Program-made: the position numbers and the translations under genes
Assembly: GCA_963815125.1 (NCBI GenBank)
Contig: CAWFFM010000014.1
Location: 248,001 to 312,000 of the forward strand
DNA length: 64,000 nt
From: Actinocatenispora sp963815125
GTDB taxonomy: Bacteria; Actinomycetota; Actinomycetes; Mycobacteriales; Micromonosporaceae
Direction of reading: 5' to 3'
The notes under the pieces: generated by a model
What the model was told of the DNA's origin: nothing
The model's input: only the letters and a program-made list of their open reading frames with translations
Database searches by the model: none
Part shown: positions 1 to 8,707 of the stretch, piece by piece
Position numbering within the stretch: position 1 is the first letter of the stretch
Layout: every line of letters starts with the position of its first letter

Positions 1-679
1 GCTCGGGCGCTTCGTCCACGGTGGCCACCAGCCGGGTCACGCCGTGCGGTAGCGGCGCGACGACCAGCATGCCGGCCGGCGCGAAGTACAGGATGATCTC
101 GTCGCGGGGCAGGTCGCCGGTGAGCCGTACGTCGGCGAGGCTGAACAGCTCGTCGTAGGAGTGGCCGGTGAAGCCGATCCCGGCCTGTTGACGTACGGCG
201 CTGTGCGCTCCGTCCGCGCCGACCAGGTAGCGCGCCTGGATGGTGGTGCCGTCGTCGAGGGTTGCGGTGACGTGCTCGGCGTCCTGGCTCAGCCGGGTCA
301 TGGCGTGCGGGCGCAGTACGGTGCCGCCGAGTTCGCCGAGCCGCTGCAGCAGCACGGACTCGGTCTCGGCCTGCGACAGCATCAGCGTGTACGGGTACGC
401 GGTGGGCAGCTGGTCGAACCGTACGGGCAGCAGCACCCGGTCCCGGTCGCGGAACGAGAAGGTCGGCGCGGGGGTGCCACGGCGTACCAGTTCCGGGGTG
501 ACGCCGGAAGGTTCGAGCATTTCCAGGGTGCGGGCGTGCACCACGGCGGCGCGGGAGGTGTTGGCGGCCTCGGCCTGGTTGTCGACGATGGTGGTGGCCA
601 CGCCGCGCTGGTGGAGTGTGATGGCGGCGGTGAGTCCGGCGGGCCCGGCCCCGACGATCAGTACATCGGTGGTGATCAT
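1..679 (-). CDS. FAD-dependent aromatic monooxygenase (PheA/TfdB type), 3' end outside window
   Basis: The frame is open from an ATG at 679 to the window edge, giving about 226 residues of what should be a 400-550 residue protein. It begins MITTDVLIVGAGPAGLT, a Rossmann GxGxxG FAD site. The DG motif GADGAHSAVRQ follows near residue 175, typical of class A flavoprotein hydroxylases that use NAD(P)H and O2 to hydroxylate aromatic or polyketide substrates. The substrate cannot be told because the C-terminal domain lies outside. The gene is divergent from a TetR gene at 768, and the 88-bp gap holds three copies of a palindrome, so the TetR protein very likely represses this oxygenase. Family is seen; regulation is inferred. 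Confidence 0.88.
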   Translation of the reverse strand, partial: MITTDVLIVGAGPAGLTAAITLHQRGVATTIVDNQAEAANTSRAAVVHARTLEMLEPSGVTPELVRRGTPAPTFSFRDRDRVLLPVRFDQLPTAYPYTLMLSQAETESVLLQRLGELGGTVLRPHAMTRLSQDAEHVTATLDDGTTIQARYLVGADGAHSAVRQQAGIGFTGHSYDELFSLADVRLTGDLPRDEIILYFAPAGMLVVAPLPHGVTRLVATVDEAPE

Positions 680-695
680 CGCGTCCCCCTTAGGT

Positions 696-765
696 CAACA
701 GGTGTTGGCATAACCGTAGGCACGGCCGAACTAGGATGTCAACACTTGTTGGCCTACACTTGTTG
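696..765. promoter_or_regulatory. Triple TetR operator in the divergent promoter region
   Basis: Three copies of CAACA-NN-TGTTG lie at 696-707, 740-751 and 754-765. The first two have perfect 5-bp arms and the third has one mismatch (CTACA). Copies two and three are 14 bp apart, and the third overlaps the likely -10 (TACACT, 755-760) of the TetR gene. This arrangement suits autorepression plus control of the monooxygenase. Binding is inferred. Confidence 0.75.
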
Positions 766-767
766 GC

Positions 768-1319
768 ATGACAGTCGAGCGACGATCGGACCGCACCCGG
801 GCGGCGATCCTGCACGCGGCGCGCGAACGGTTCGCCGCCGACGGGTACGAACGCGCCACCATCCGCGCCATCGCCACCGACGCGAACATCGACCCGTCGA
901 TGGTGATGCGCTACTTCGGCAACAAGGACAAACTGTTCGCCGCCGCCGCCCACTTCGACCTGCGGCTACCCGACCTGACCGGCGTGGCACGCAGCGAGGT
1001 CGGCGCCACCCTGATCGCGCACTTCCTGGACCGCTGGGAACAGGACGAGACGATGATCGCCCTGCTGCGCGCCGGCGCCACCAACGACGGCGCCGCCGAA
1101 CGGATGCGCGGACTGTTCGCCGAACAACTCGGCCCGGCCGTCGCCGCGCTCGGCGCGAGCCCGACACAGACCCCCGTCCGCGCCGGGCTCGTCTCCACCC
1201 AGGTACTCGGCCTGGCCCTGTGCCGCTACATCGTGAAACTGCCGCCGATCGCAGCGATGACCCGCGAACAGATCATCACCACCATCGGCCCCACCCTCCA
1301 GCACTACCTGACCACCTGA
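768..1319 (+). CDS. TetR/AcrR family transcriptional regulator
   Basis: A 183-residue protein of usual TetR length. The N-terminal helix-turn-helix spans about residues 10-55 (ILHAARERFAADGYERATIR, then the recognition part SMVMRYFGNKDKLF). The C-terminal half is the ligand and dimer domain. A possible -10 TACACT ends 7 nt before the ATG and no Shine-Dalgarno is seen, so the mRNA is probably leaderless. The gene is divergent from a monooxygenase and shares the operator cluster at 696-765, so a local repressor that senses an aromatic or antibiotic-like compound is likely. The ligand is unknown. Its 3' end overlaps the convergent oxidoreductase gene by 16 bp. Confidence 0.9.
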   Translation: MTVERRSDRTRAAILHAARERFAADGYERATIRAIATDANIDPSMVMRYFGNKDKLFAAAAHFDLRLPDLTGVARSEVGATLIAHFLDRWEQDETMIALLRAGATNDGAAERMRGLFAEQLGPAVAALGASPTQTPVRAGLVSTQVLGLALCRYIVKLPPIAAMTREQIITTIGPTLQHYLTT

Positions 1320-1771
1320 CCCCGCCCCTCGCTGCAAGGCTGCAGCGCCACCACCGGCAGCCGGCGCGCCACCCGCGCCTGGTAGTCGGCGAACCCGGGG
1401 GCGACCCGCACGATCAGCTCGAACAGCCGGTCGCGTTCGGCTCCCTCGGCCGGCACCGCGACCGCACCGAAGGATTGCGTACCAAGCTCCACCCGGACCA
1501 TCGGATGCGCGAGCAGATTGTGGTACCAGGCGGGGTGGCGGTCCGCGCCGCCGGCCGAGCCGACGACATGCAGCGTGCCGTCGAGGCGTACGAATCCCAG
1601 CGGGCTGGTCTGCTCCCGCCCGGAGCGCGCCCCGACGGTGGTGAGCAGCAGCAGGTCGCCGCCCTCGAACGGGCCACCGACCCGCCCCTGGTTGGCGCGG
1701 AACTCCGCGACGACGGCCTGGTTGAAGTCCTGCACCCGGGGTTCGGGGCGGACGTACGGGTTCTCGGTCAT
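1304..1771 (-). CDS. Deazaflavin (F420)-dependent nitroreductase-family protein (DUF385/Ddn-like)
   Basis: A 155-residue split-barrel protein. The ATG at 1771 is chosen because AGGAGG lies 7 nt upstream; the frame is open further 5'. Conserved Ddn/FDOR-A features are visible: LLLLTTVGARSGREQTSPL, the glycine-rich segment VVGSAGGADRHPAWYHNLLA, and a C-terminal region with YQARVARRLPVVAL. The family reduces quinones, nitro compounds or other substrates with reduced F420 at the membrane. The F420 biosynthesis gene fbiC starts 355 bp away on the other strand, which supports cofactor use. The physiological substrate cannot be told. Confidence 0.88.
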   Translation of the reverse strand: MTENPYVRPEPRVQDFNQAVVAEFRANQGRVGGPFEGGDLLLLTTVGARSGREQTSPLGFVRLDGTLHVVGSAGGADRHPAWYHNLLAHPMVRVELGTQSFGAVAVPAEGAERDRLFELIVRVAPGFADYQARVARRLPVVALQPCSEGRGQVVR

Positions 1772-2125
1772 GGACAGCCTCCTGGAGACAGGGCAAGCGA
1801 AAGATCCGACGGCGCCCGGGAACAAGCAGCGGGCAGCGGCGTACGGAAGAAGAGAAGAGCGACGCAGGAAGCGTCGCGGGGACACCGGGGGCGGGCACGA
1901 GGCCGCGCCGCTACGACGGTGTCAGCTGGGGTACGTGGTGTGTAGACGCACGAGCACTCCCCGAAGGTCAGGCCAGGATGGCCAGGCCTCCATGCCGCCG
2001 CCGTCCACCTGGCCGGCGACACGCGACCCGGAAAAGATCCTAACGCGGCGAGGCCAGGGCGCGGCGGACCGAACATCGGTGAGACGGTAGGGGCCACGCC
2101 CGTCGCGACCCAGGGAGCAGCGCCG
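1772..2125. other. Divergent intergenic region between the Ddn-like gene and fbiC
   Basis: About 350 bp with no credible gene. It should hold promoters in both directions. The sequence ACGGTAGGGG near 2083-2092 could be a -10 for fbiC, and AGGGAG lies 9 nt before the fbiC ATG. No riboswitch fold or strong palindrome was recognised. Confidence 0.4.
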
Positions 2126-4726
2126 ATGAGCCAGCCGACATCTGCCGGGCCGGTCACGCCCACACCCAGCGCGCTACGCCGGGCGCTGCGGCGGGCCGCC
2201 GACTCGGTCACCCTCGACCGGACCGAGGCCACCGTGCTGCTGCACGCCCGCGGCGCCGAACTGGACCGGCTGTGCGAAGCCGCCGGCCGGGTACGCGACG
2301 CCGGCCTGGACGCCGCCGGCCGGCCCGGGGTCATCACGTACTCGCGCAAGGTGTTCATCCCGCTGACCCGGCTGTGCCGGGACCGCTGCCACTACTGCAC
2401 GTTCGTCACCACGCCCGGCGGGCTGCGCAGGGCCGGGCAGCAGCCGTACCTGTCGCCCGACGAGGTACTCGACATCGCCCGGCAGGGCGCCGCCATGGGC
2501 TGCAAGGAGGCCCTGTTCACCCTCGGCGACCAGCCGGAGGACCGGTGGCCGGCGGCCCGCGAATGGCTCGACGCGCACGGCTACGACGACACGCTGGCCT
2601 ACCTGCGGGCCATGTCGGTACGGGTGCTGGAGGAGACCGGCCTGCTGCCGCATCTGAACCCGGGCGTACTGACCTGGACCGACCTGCAGCGCCTCAAGCC
2701 GGTCGCGCCGTCGATGGGCATGATGCTGGAAACCACGGCGACCCGGCTGTGGTCCACTCCGGGCGGGGCGCACTACGGCTCCCCGGACAAGGACCCGGCG
2801 GTACGCCTGCGGGTACTGCACGACGCCGGCCGGTCCACGGTGCCGTTCACCACCGGGCTGCTCATCGGCATCGGTGAGACACCCGCCGAGCGGGTCGACG
2901 CGCTGTTCGAGATCCGCCAGGTGGCCCGCAGCTACGGCGGCATCCAGGAAGTGATCGTGCAGAACTTCCGCGCCAAGCCGGACACCGCGATGCGTTCCGC
3001 GCCGGACGCCGACCTGGCCGACCTGGCCGCCACCATCGCGGTGGCGCGGCTCGTGCTGGGGCCGAAGATGCGCATCCAGGCGCCACCGAACCTGATCGAC
3101 GGCGAGTACGCGCTGATGCTGCGGGCCGGCATCGACGACTGGGGCGGCGTCTCCCCGCTCACCCCCGACCACGTCAACCCGGAACGGCCCTGGCCGCAGA
3201 TCGACCGGCTCGCCGAACACACCGCGGCGGGCGGCTTCCAGTTGCGGGAACGGCTCACCGTGTACCCGGAGTACGTCACGGTCGGCGAACCGTGGCTCGA
3301 TCCCCGGGTACTGCCGCACGTGACCGCGCTCGCCGACCCGGTCACCGGTCTCGCGGTCGAGGACGCCGTACCGGCCGGGCTGCCCTGGCAGGAACCGGAG
3401 GACACCTTCACGCCCAGCGGCCGTACCGACCTGCACACCGCAGTGGACACCGAGGGCCGGCGGGCGGAGAAACGCAGCGACTTCGACGCGGTGTACGGCG
3501 ACTGGCAGGAACTGCGCGAGCAGGTCGCCGCCACCGGGGTCAGCGTGCCGCAGCGGCTGGAGCGCGAGGTGGCCGACGCGCTGCGTACCGCCGCCGACGA
3601 CCCGACCCGGCTGACCGACGCGCAGGCGTTGGCGCTGTTCACCGCCGACGGGCCGGCGCTGGACGCACTGTGCTCGATCGCCGACGCGGTACGCCGCGAC
3701 ACCGTCGGCGACACCGTCACCTACTGCGTCACCCGCAACATCAACTTCACCAACGTCTGCTACACCGGCTGCCGGTTCTGCGCGTTCGCGCAGCGGCGTA
3801 CCGACGCGGACGCGTACACCCTGTCGCTGGACCAGCTCGCCGACCGGGCCGAGCAGGCGTGGCAGGTCGGCGCCACCGAGGTGTGCATGCAGGGCGGCAT
3901 CCACCCCGACCTGCCCGGCACCGCGTACTTCGACATCGCGCGGGCGGTCAAGCAGCGGGTGCCGGGCATCCACGTGCACGCGTTCTCGCCGATGGAGGTC
4001 GTCAACGGGGCGAGCCGTACCAACATGTCGATCCGGGACTGGCTGTCCGCGGCACGCGAGGCCGGGCTGGACACCATCCCCGGCACCGCCGCGGAGATCC
4101 TCGACGACGAGGTGCGCTGGGTGCTGACCAAGGGCAAACTGCCCGCCGACACCTGGGTGGAGGTGGTCTCCACCGCGCACGAACTGGGCATCCGGTCCAG
4201 TTCCACGATGATGTACGGGCACGTGGACAACCCGACGCACTGGCTGGCGCACCTGCGGCTGCTCGCGCGGGTGCAGGAACGTACCGGCGGGTTCACCGAG
4301 TTCGTGACGCTGCCGTTCGTGCACCTCGGCGCGCCGATCTACCTGGCCGGCATCGCCCGGCCGGGCCCCACCATGCGCGACAACCGGGCGGTCACCGCGA
4401 TGGCCCGGCTGCTGCTGCACGGCCGGATCCCGAACATCCAGACCAGCTGGGTCAAGCTCGGTACCGACGGCGCGGCCGAGATGCTGCGCAGCGGCGCCAA
4501 CGACCTGGGCGGCACCCTGATGGAGGAGACGATCTCCCGGATGGCCGGCTCGCAGTACGGCAGCTACCGCTCGGTCACCGACCTGGTCGCCATCGCCGAC
4601 GCGGCAGGTCGGCCGGCGGCGCAGCGCAGCACCACGTACGGGCCGGTGCCGGCGGAGCGGTTGGCGGCGGCCGCCGCCTCGGACGGGCACCTGCCGCCGC
4701 TGCTGCCGGTACTGCCGACGGCGTGA
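2126..4726 (+). CDS. fbiC: FO synthase, fused CofG-CofH radical SAM enzyme (coenzyme F420 biosynthesis)
   Basis: An 866-residue bifunctional enzyme that makes 7,8-didemethyl-8-hydroxy-5-deazariboflavin (FO), the F420 chromophore, from tyrosine and 5-amino-6-ribitylaminouracil. Each half carries a radical SAM CX3CX2C cluster site: C84-C88-C91 (CRDRCHYC) in the CofG half and C545-C549-C552 (CYTGCRFC) in the CofH half. Length and order match actinobacterial FbiC. The start has RBS AGGGAG. The neighbouring deazaflavin-dependent oxidoreductase is a plausible user of the product. The phosphopantetheinyl transferase gene follows after 38 bp on the same strand but has its own likely leaderless promoter. 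Confidence 0.97.
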   Translation: MSQPTSAGPVTPTPSALRRALRRAADSVTLDRTEATVLLHARGAELDRLCEAAGRVRDAGLDAAGRPGVITYSRKVFIPLTRLCRDRCHYCTFVTTPGGLRRAGQQPYLSPDEVLDIARQGAAMGCKEALFTLGDQPEDRWPAAREWLDAHGYDDTLAYLRAMSVRVLEETGLLPHLNPGVLTWTDLQRLKPVAPSMGMMLETTATRLWSTPGGAHYGSPDKDPAVRLRVLHDAGRSTVPFTTGLLIGIGETPAERVDALFEIRQVARSYGGIQEVIVQNFRAKPDTAMRSAPDADLADLAATIAVARLVLGPKMRIQAPPNLIDGEYALMLRAGIDDWGGVSPLTPDHVNPERPWPQIDRLAEHTAAGGFQLRERLTVYPEYVTVGEPWLDPRVLPHVTALADPVTGLAVEDAVPAGLPWQEPEDTFTPSGRTDLHTAVDTEGRRAEKRSDFDAVYGDWQELREQVAATGVSVPQRLEREVADALRTAADDPTRLTDAQALALFTADGPALDALCSIADAVRRDTVGDTVTYCVTRNINFTNVCYTGCRFCAFAQRRTDADAYTLSLDQLADRAEQAWQVGATEVCMQGGIHPDLPGTAYFDIARAVKQRVPGIHVHAFSPMEVVNGASRTNMSIRDWLSAAREAGLDTIPGTAAEILDDEVRWVLTKGKLPADTWVEVVSTAHELGIRSSSTMMYGHVDNPTHWLAHLRLLARVQERTGGFTEFVTLPFVHLGAPIYLAGIARPGPTMRDNRAVTAMARLLLHGRIPNIQTSWVKLGTDGAAEMLRSGANDLGGTLMEETISRMAGSQYGSYRSVTDLVAIADAAGRPAAQRSTTYGPVPAERLAAAAASDGHLPPLLPVLPTA

Positions 4727-4752
4727 GGTCACGCGCGCCGGGAGTCACCCGG

Positions 4753-4764
4753 TAGCGTGCGGGC
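4753..4764 (+). promoter_or_regulatory. Leaderless -10 element of the phosphopantetheinyl transferase gene
   Basis: TAGCGT at 4753-4758 is followed by exactly 6 nt and then the ATG at 4765. No Shine-Dalgarno is present. This fits a TANNNT -10 with transcription starting at the start codon. Confidence 0.55.
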
Positions 4765-5487
4765 ATGTCTGGAAGCGCTGCGCAGGTCGACGTGTGGGTC
4801 GCCGACGTAACCCGGCTGCCCGCCGATGCGGTGATGTCGCTGCTCAGCGACGAGGAACGGGGACGCGCCGGCAACTACCAGTCGGCGTCGGCGCGGGAAC
4901 TGTTCGTCGCCTCCCGGGCGCTGCAACGGTTGCTCGGCGGCCGGTACCTGGACCGGGCGCCGGCGAGCATCGAGGTGTCGCGGCAGTGCCAGCTGTGCGA
5001 GCGGCCCGGTCAGCACGGCCGGCCGTTCCTCCCCGACGCCGGTGGCCTGGACTTCTCCGTCTCGCACAGCGGCAGCACCGTGGCGCTGGCGTACAGCTGG
5101 GGCTGCCGGGTCGGCCTGGACCTGGAGGTACTCGACCGGCGCCTCGACGTGGCCGCGCTGTCCGAGCGTGTGCTCTCCGACTCCGAGGCCGTACCGTTCC
5201 ACGGGATGCCGGAGGACGCGCAGCGGCCGGCGTTCCTGCGGCTGTGGACCCGCAAGGAGGCGGTACTCAAGCTGACCGGGCACGGTCTGGCGGTACCGCT
5301 GTCGGAGGTGCACGTGGCCGGGGACACCGCGCAGGTGTCGCCGGTGCCGGACGGCTGGCCGGAGACCCCGATCTGGCTGACCGACCTGGCCTTCGACGAC
5401 ACCCAGTTGGCGTCGCTGGCCAGCACCGTGGCCGACCCGCAGGTCAGCGTACGGACCACCGACGAACTGCTGCCGTTGCTCGGGTGA
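4765..5487 (+). CDS. 4'-phosphopantetheinyl transferase superfamily protein (Sfp type)
   Basis: A 240-residue protein of Sfp length. It transfers phosphopantetheine from CoA to a serine of carrier proteins in polyketide, nonribosomal peptide or fatty acid synthesis. Visible motifs: DFSVSHSGSTVALA, VGLDLE with the Mg-binding Asp at residue 119, and LRLWTRKEAVLKLTG with E165 and K169. A CxxC-like stretch, CQLCERPGQHGRP, is common in actinobacterial members. No synthase gene lies in the window, so its carrier partner is elsewhere. The 3' end overlaps the convergent lycopene cyclase gene by 44 bp. Confidence 0.93.
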   Translation: MSGSAAQVDVWVADVTRLPADAVMSLLSDEERGRAGNYQSASARELFVASRALQRLLGGRYLDRAPASIEVSRQCQLCERPGQHGRPFLPDAGGLDFSVSHSGSTVALAYSWGCRVGLDLEVLDRRLDVAALSERVLSDSEAVPFHGMPEDAQRPAFLRLWTRKEAVLKLTGHGLAVPLSEVHVAGDTAQVSPVPDGWPETPIWLTDLAFDDTQLASLASTVADPQVSVRTTDELLPLLG

Positions 5488-6634
5488 CGAGGAGGCCCGC
5501 GGCGGCGCGGGTCATGGCCACCGGGGGCGCGCCGGCCATGATCGCCAGCTCTGCCGGGATGCCGGAACGGCCGTCCAGGAACCGCAGTACCCGTCCGATC
5601 GGGTGGCCGGTCAGCAGGTCGGTGAAGTAGCGCGGGCCGTCGACGAGGCCGGCGTCCAGGGCGCGCAGCAGCACCCCGTCGAACAGGGCGTGCCGGCGCG
5701 GGTACGGGCGCGGCGGCACCGGGTCCGCGCCGGCCGCCAGCCGCGCGGCGATCACCGTGGCCTGGCGCAGCATGGTGGCGAACGTATAGCCGGTGGCGGG
5801 CCGGGTCGCGCCGCCGGCCGTACCGATACGCAGCACCCGCCGGCCGACACGACGGGCGAACGGCGCGTCGGTCATCGGTATCGCGCCGTCCTCCACCTCG
5901 GTCGTGCGGTAGCCGTCCGGACCGCACAGCCGGGACAGGTAGTCGGCGAGCATCCGGTCGTAGTGCGGCGGGTCGTGCCGCTGCCGGGAGAACACCGTGT
6001 ACTCGACCAGCGCCCGGCGCGCATCCAGCGGCATCATGTAGCAGAACGCGAGGCCGGTCGGGGGTTGCGGCAGCGCGAAGTCCATCAGGGTGGCGGTGTG
6101 CGGGTCGAACGTGTCCCGCTGCGTGTGCACCCACCAGCCGCGGAAGTGCTGCAGCAGGGTGGTGACGCCCGGGTGTCGCGGCGGCGTAGGGCGGGAGTCG
6201 AACACCCAGCGGGCGCGTACGGTGCCGCCGGGCGTGCAGATCCGTACGCGGTCGGGGTCCTCGTGCAGTTGTTGCGCCGGCTGGTCGATCCAGGTCACCG
6301 CCGCGGTGTCGGCGCGGCGGGCGACGCGGGCGTAGAAGTCGGCCGAGCGGAGCATCGCGTAGCGCATCGGGCGGGTGTCGGTGGCTTTCGCCGTACCGTC
6401 GGGGCCGCGTACGGCGAGCCGGTGCCAGCTGCGGTGCAGTACCTCGTCGACGGGGCTGGTGCCGTCGTCCCAGAAGCACCAGGTGCGGTCGTTGCCGCGG
6501 TGGCGTACCGGATCCAGTACGGCGATGCGCAGGCCGGCCAGCGCTGTCGCGGTCGCGGGGTCGGGGGCACAGAGGGCGTCGAGGAGGGTCAGCCCGGCGC
6601 CGCCGCCACCGAGGATCGCCACGTCGACGTCCAT
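5444..6634 (-). CDS. Lycopene cyclase family protein (CrtY-like)
   Basis: A 396-residue flavoprotein. The ATG at 6634 has GGGAGGGGAG just upstream; the frame is open about 17 codons further but with no better site. The N-terminus MDVDVAILGGGGAGLTLLDAL is the dinucleotide-binding fold of the CrtY/CrtL family. NDRTWCFWDDG, the mid-protein MDFALPQPPTGLAFCYMMP and GTAGGATRPATGYTF are family motifs. The reaction is beta-ring formation on lycopene. No crtE, crtB or crtI is in the window, so the other carotenoid steps must be elsewhere. It ends in a 44-bp convergent overlap with the phosphopantetheinyl transferase gene. Confidence 0.9.
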   Translation of the reverse strand: MDVDVAILGGGGAGLTLLDALCAPDPATATALAGLRIAVLDPVRHRGNDRTWCFWDDGTSPVDEVLHRSWHRLAVRGPDGTAKATDTRPMRYAMLRSADFYARVARRADTAAVTWIDQPAQQLHEDPDRVRICTPGGTVRARWVFDSRPTPPRHPGVTTLLQHFRGWWVHTQRDTFDPHTATLMDFALPQPPTGLAFCYMMPLDARRALVEYTVFSRQRHDPPHYDRMLADYLSRLCGPDGYRTTEVEDGAIPMTDAPFARRVGRRVLRIGTAGGATRPATGYTFATMLRQATVIAARLAAGADPVPPRPYPRRHALFDGVLLRALDAGLVDGPRYFTDLLTGHPIGRVLRFLDGRSGIPAELAIMAGAPPVAMTRAAAGLLVTRATAAVRRWSVR

Positions 6635-6663
6635 GGCTCCCCTCCCGTACCGCTCGCCCCCGG

Positions 6664-7176
6664 TCAACGTCTGTCGAGCGACCACCGGATGAAATGCGCC
6701 CGGTCGATGTACTCCCTCTGACAGGCCGTCACGTAGCGTGAAAAAAGTATATGGCCGTGCTGTAGCCGCCTCAGATCTTCGGGCGTGAAGTAGACCGACG
6801 CTCCACGAAGACCGGTGTAGTTTTTTCTAGTCAAGAACAGCACGTACAGTTTTCGTGCCTTCAGCTCGGGGAAGTGGGATTGTGCGTGCCACGGCTCGCG
6901 CGGTTGTTCGATGTCAGCCTGTAGCAGTTCTCGTGACTCAATCGAGCCGCCATCAAGGCTGTAGATCATCTGGAATTTGGCGCCTGCGTAGAGTCTCGCT
7001 ACGACCGGTGCTTCGTCCTCGCACGAATAGCCGAGCATGGTCAGGTGCCCTGCAACCCTGGTAATGCCCAGTTGCGCCGTCACCGCAGGCGTACACGATG
7101 CGAGCGACAGGCAACCCCCAACTGCCAGGAGCGAACAGCCAACAGCCAGCACCCTGGCCACTTCCCGCCGCGACAC
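6664..7176 (-). CDS. Predicted lipoprotein, paralog A of an island-specific family
   Basis: A 170-residue protein from a GTG at 7176, chosen because AGGAGG lies 8 nt upstream. The signal peptide has an Arg-rich start (MSRREVARVLAVG), a hydrophobic core and the lipobox LSLASC. The mature part begins CTPAVTAQLGITR. It is clearly paralogous to the protein at 12006-12524: both share PAxTAQLGxTR, YSCxDE, a central GG, an LP/PW region, YTGxxGAxVxF and a C-terminal RY. No known domain was recognised. It would be tethered outside the membrane. The region between this gene and its former upstream neighbour was split by an ISL3 element whose edge is about 92 bp upstream. Confidence 0.8.
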   Translation of the reverse strand: MSRREVARVLAVGCSLLAVGGCLSLASCTPAVTAQLGITRVAGHLTMLGYSCEDEAPVVARLYAGAKFQMIYSLDGGSIESRELLQADIEQPREPWHAQSHFPELKARKLYVLFLTRKNYTGLRGASVYFTPEDLRRLQHGHILFSRYVTACQREYIDRAHFIRWSLDRR

Positions 7177-7267
7177 CAGCCCCGCCTCCTGCGTGCAGGA
7201 ATGCACTACTCTCCGCCCGTTGAGCGACCCGCTCCACGCAGCCGAGCGCGCGCATCAATGACCTTGA

Positions 7268-7275
7268 CGTAATCA
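7268..7275. repeat. ISL3 target-site duplication, left copy
   Basis: CGTAATCA, identical to 8700-8707 on the other side of the element. It marks a simple insertion without later rearrangement. Confidence 0.9.
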
Positions 7276-8699
7276 GGCTCATCCCAGTTGAGGGTGTAGT
7301 TGTGGTCTGAATCCGCCGGCCTCGAGTAGGGATCGGGCGATGTAGTTGGTGAGGTTGCGGAAGCCGAGGGCGGAGCCGCGGAGGTGTTCGAGGCGGCCGT
7401 TGATCGCTTCGGTCGGCCCGTTGGAGGTGTGGGGACGGTCGAAGTAGGCCAGGATGTCGACGGCCCGCTTGGTCAGAGTGCGGCCGAGGCGTGATGATCT
7501 CGGTCAACGCGGCGGGCACGCCGTGGCTGACCGTCGTCGATCAACGTTGTCATCAACTCGCGGCCCGTGCTGTTGTCGGGCTCGCGGTAGGCGGCGATCA
7601 TGCGCTGGTAGATGCCCCAGGTGGCCTCGATGTGCACGTGCTCGTCGAGGGCGAACAGAGCCGTGAGGCGGTTGGTCTGCTTGTCGGTGAGTAGGTCGGC
7701 TCCGGTGTGCAGCGTCCGCCGCGCGTTGTAGAGCGGGTCACCCTTGCGGCCACGGTGTCCGTGGGTGTTCTTGCTGGTCGCGGCACTGCGAGGCATCGCC
7801 GGGCAGGTGCGCGCGACCTGGAAGCCACACTGGACCGCCTGGGGCAGCTCTGCGGTGGTGGCGGTCTTGAAGCCGGTGAAGCCGTCCATGGCGACGACCT
7901 CGACTGCTGTCGCGCCAGGACTGGTCGCGTGTCGGCGAGCCAGGTCATGAAGGCTCTGCTTGGAGCGGCCTTCGATCATGTCCAGCAGCCGGGCCGAGCT
8001 GGGTGCAGTTGCGGATGGGCGTCAGGTCGTTGATCACGGTGACGTACTTGTCGCCGCGGCGGGTTCGCGCCAGACGTGCCGTCGACTCCGATCACGGCCG
8101 AGCCGTCGAACTGGCTCGGATCATCGATCAGGGCCCGCTTGCCCTCGGCCAGCACGGCGTCGTTCGCGGTGTTCCAGGCGACCGCCAAGCCCCTCGGCGA
8201 TACGGGCGCCGGTCAGGTGCTGCACCAGGATGCCTTCCAGCGCCCAACGCAGCACTCGGCGTGTCAAGGTCGGCCTCGGCTCGAAATCGAGGATGGTGTC
8301 ATGGCGCCGACACAGACCGGCGCGCTGATCGGAACGGCGCACGCGATCTGTACCGGCACGTCTGCGACGCTGGGCCAGGGCTCGTGCGCGAGCTGCCGGA
8401 CTACGGTGCTCGCGCCATGACCTTGCGCCCGCCGAACCGCCGGCGCAGCGTCGGGCTCACACGCGGCAGGCCAGCGCCGCGAGGCGGGTCTAGCCGTTGC
8501 CCCGTGACTTCGAGACCGAGCTCGTCAAGACGGCAGAACACGGTCAGATCAGGGCAGCCGAAACCGCCGCCAGAGGTAACGTCAGACATGTCGAGGTCTT
8601 CCGGACGAGGCGTGTAGGAACCCTCATCCTCGGGAGACCTCGACCCCTACCCTGCCACCGACACGCCAGCCGCGACTACACCCTCAACTGCGAGGAGCC
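7276..8699 (-). mobile_element. ISL3-family insertion sequence, 1424 bp, with intact ends
   Basis: Inverted terminal repeats of about 27 bp lie at 7276-7302 and 8673-8699. They share CAGTTGAGGGTGTAGT and GGCTC with only three mismatches. The flanks are the direct repeat CGTAATCA at 7268-7275 and 8700-8707, the 8-bp target duplication typical of ISL3. The element inserted exactly at the stop codon (TGA) of the two-TM protein gene without damaging it. Its transposase is broken by several frameshifts. Confidence 0.93.
7279..8589 (-). pseudogene. ISL3-family transposase, frameshifted
   Basis: Pieces of one ISL3 transposase appear in order but in different frames. They are an N-terminal FGCPDLTVFCRLDELGLEV near 8560, RVLRWALEGILVQHLTGARI near 8250, a DDE-domain piece VVAMDGFTGFKTATTAELP near 7870 and HGHRGRKGDPLYNARRTLHT near 7750. 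The C-terminus is TSNGPTEAINGRLEHLRG with GSALGFRNLTNY, ending at a TGA at 7279. The family uses a DDE catalytic domain with an N-terminal zinc-binding region. Several frame breaks separate the pieces, so no active protein can be made from this copy. Confidence 0.9.
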
Positions 8700-8707
8700 C
8701 GTAATCA
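8700..8707. repeat. ISL3 target-site duplication, right copy
   Basis: CGTAATCA. The last three bases, read on the minus strand, are the TGA stop of the upstream two-TM gene. Confidence 0.9.

Noticed and set aside
2174..4732. 852-codon ORF antisense to fbiC
   Set aside because: It mirrors a conserved enzyme and its composition is artefactual.
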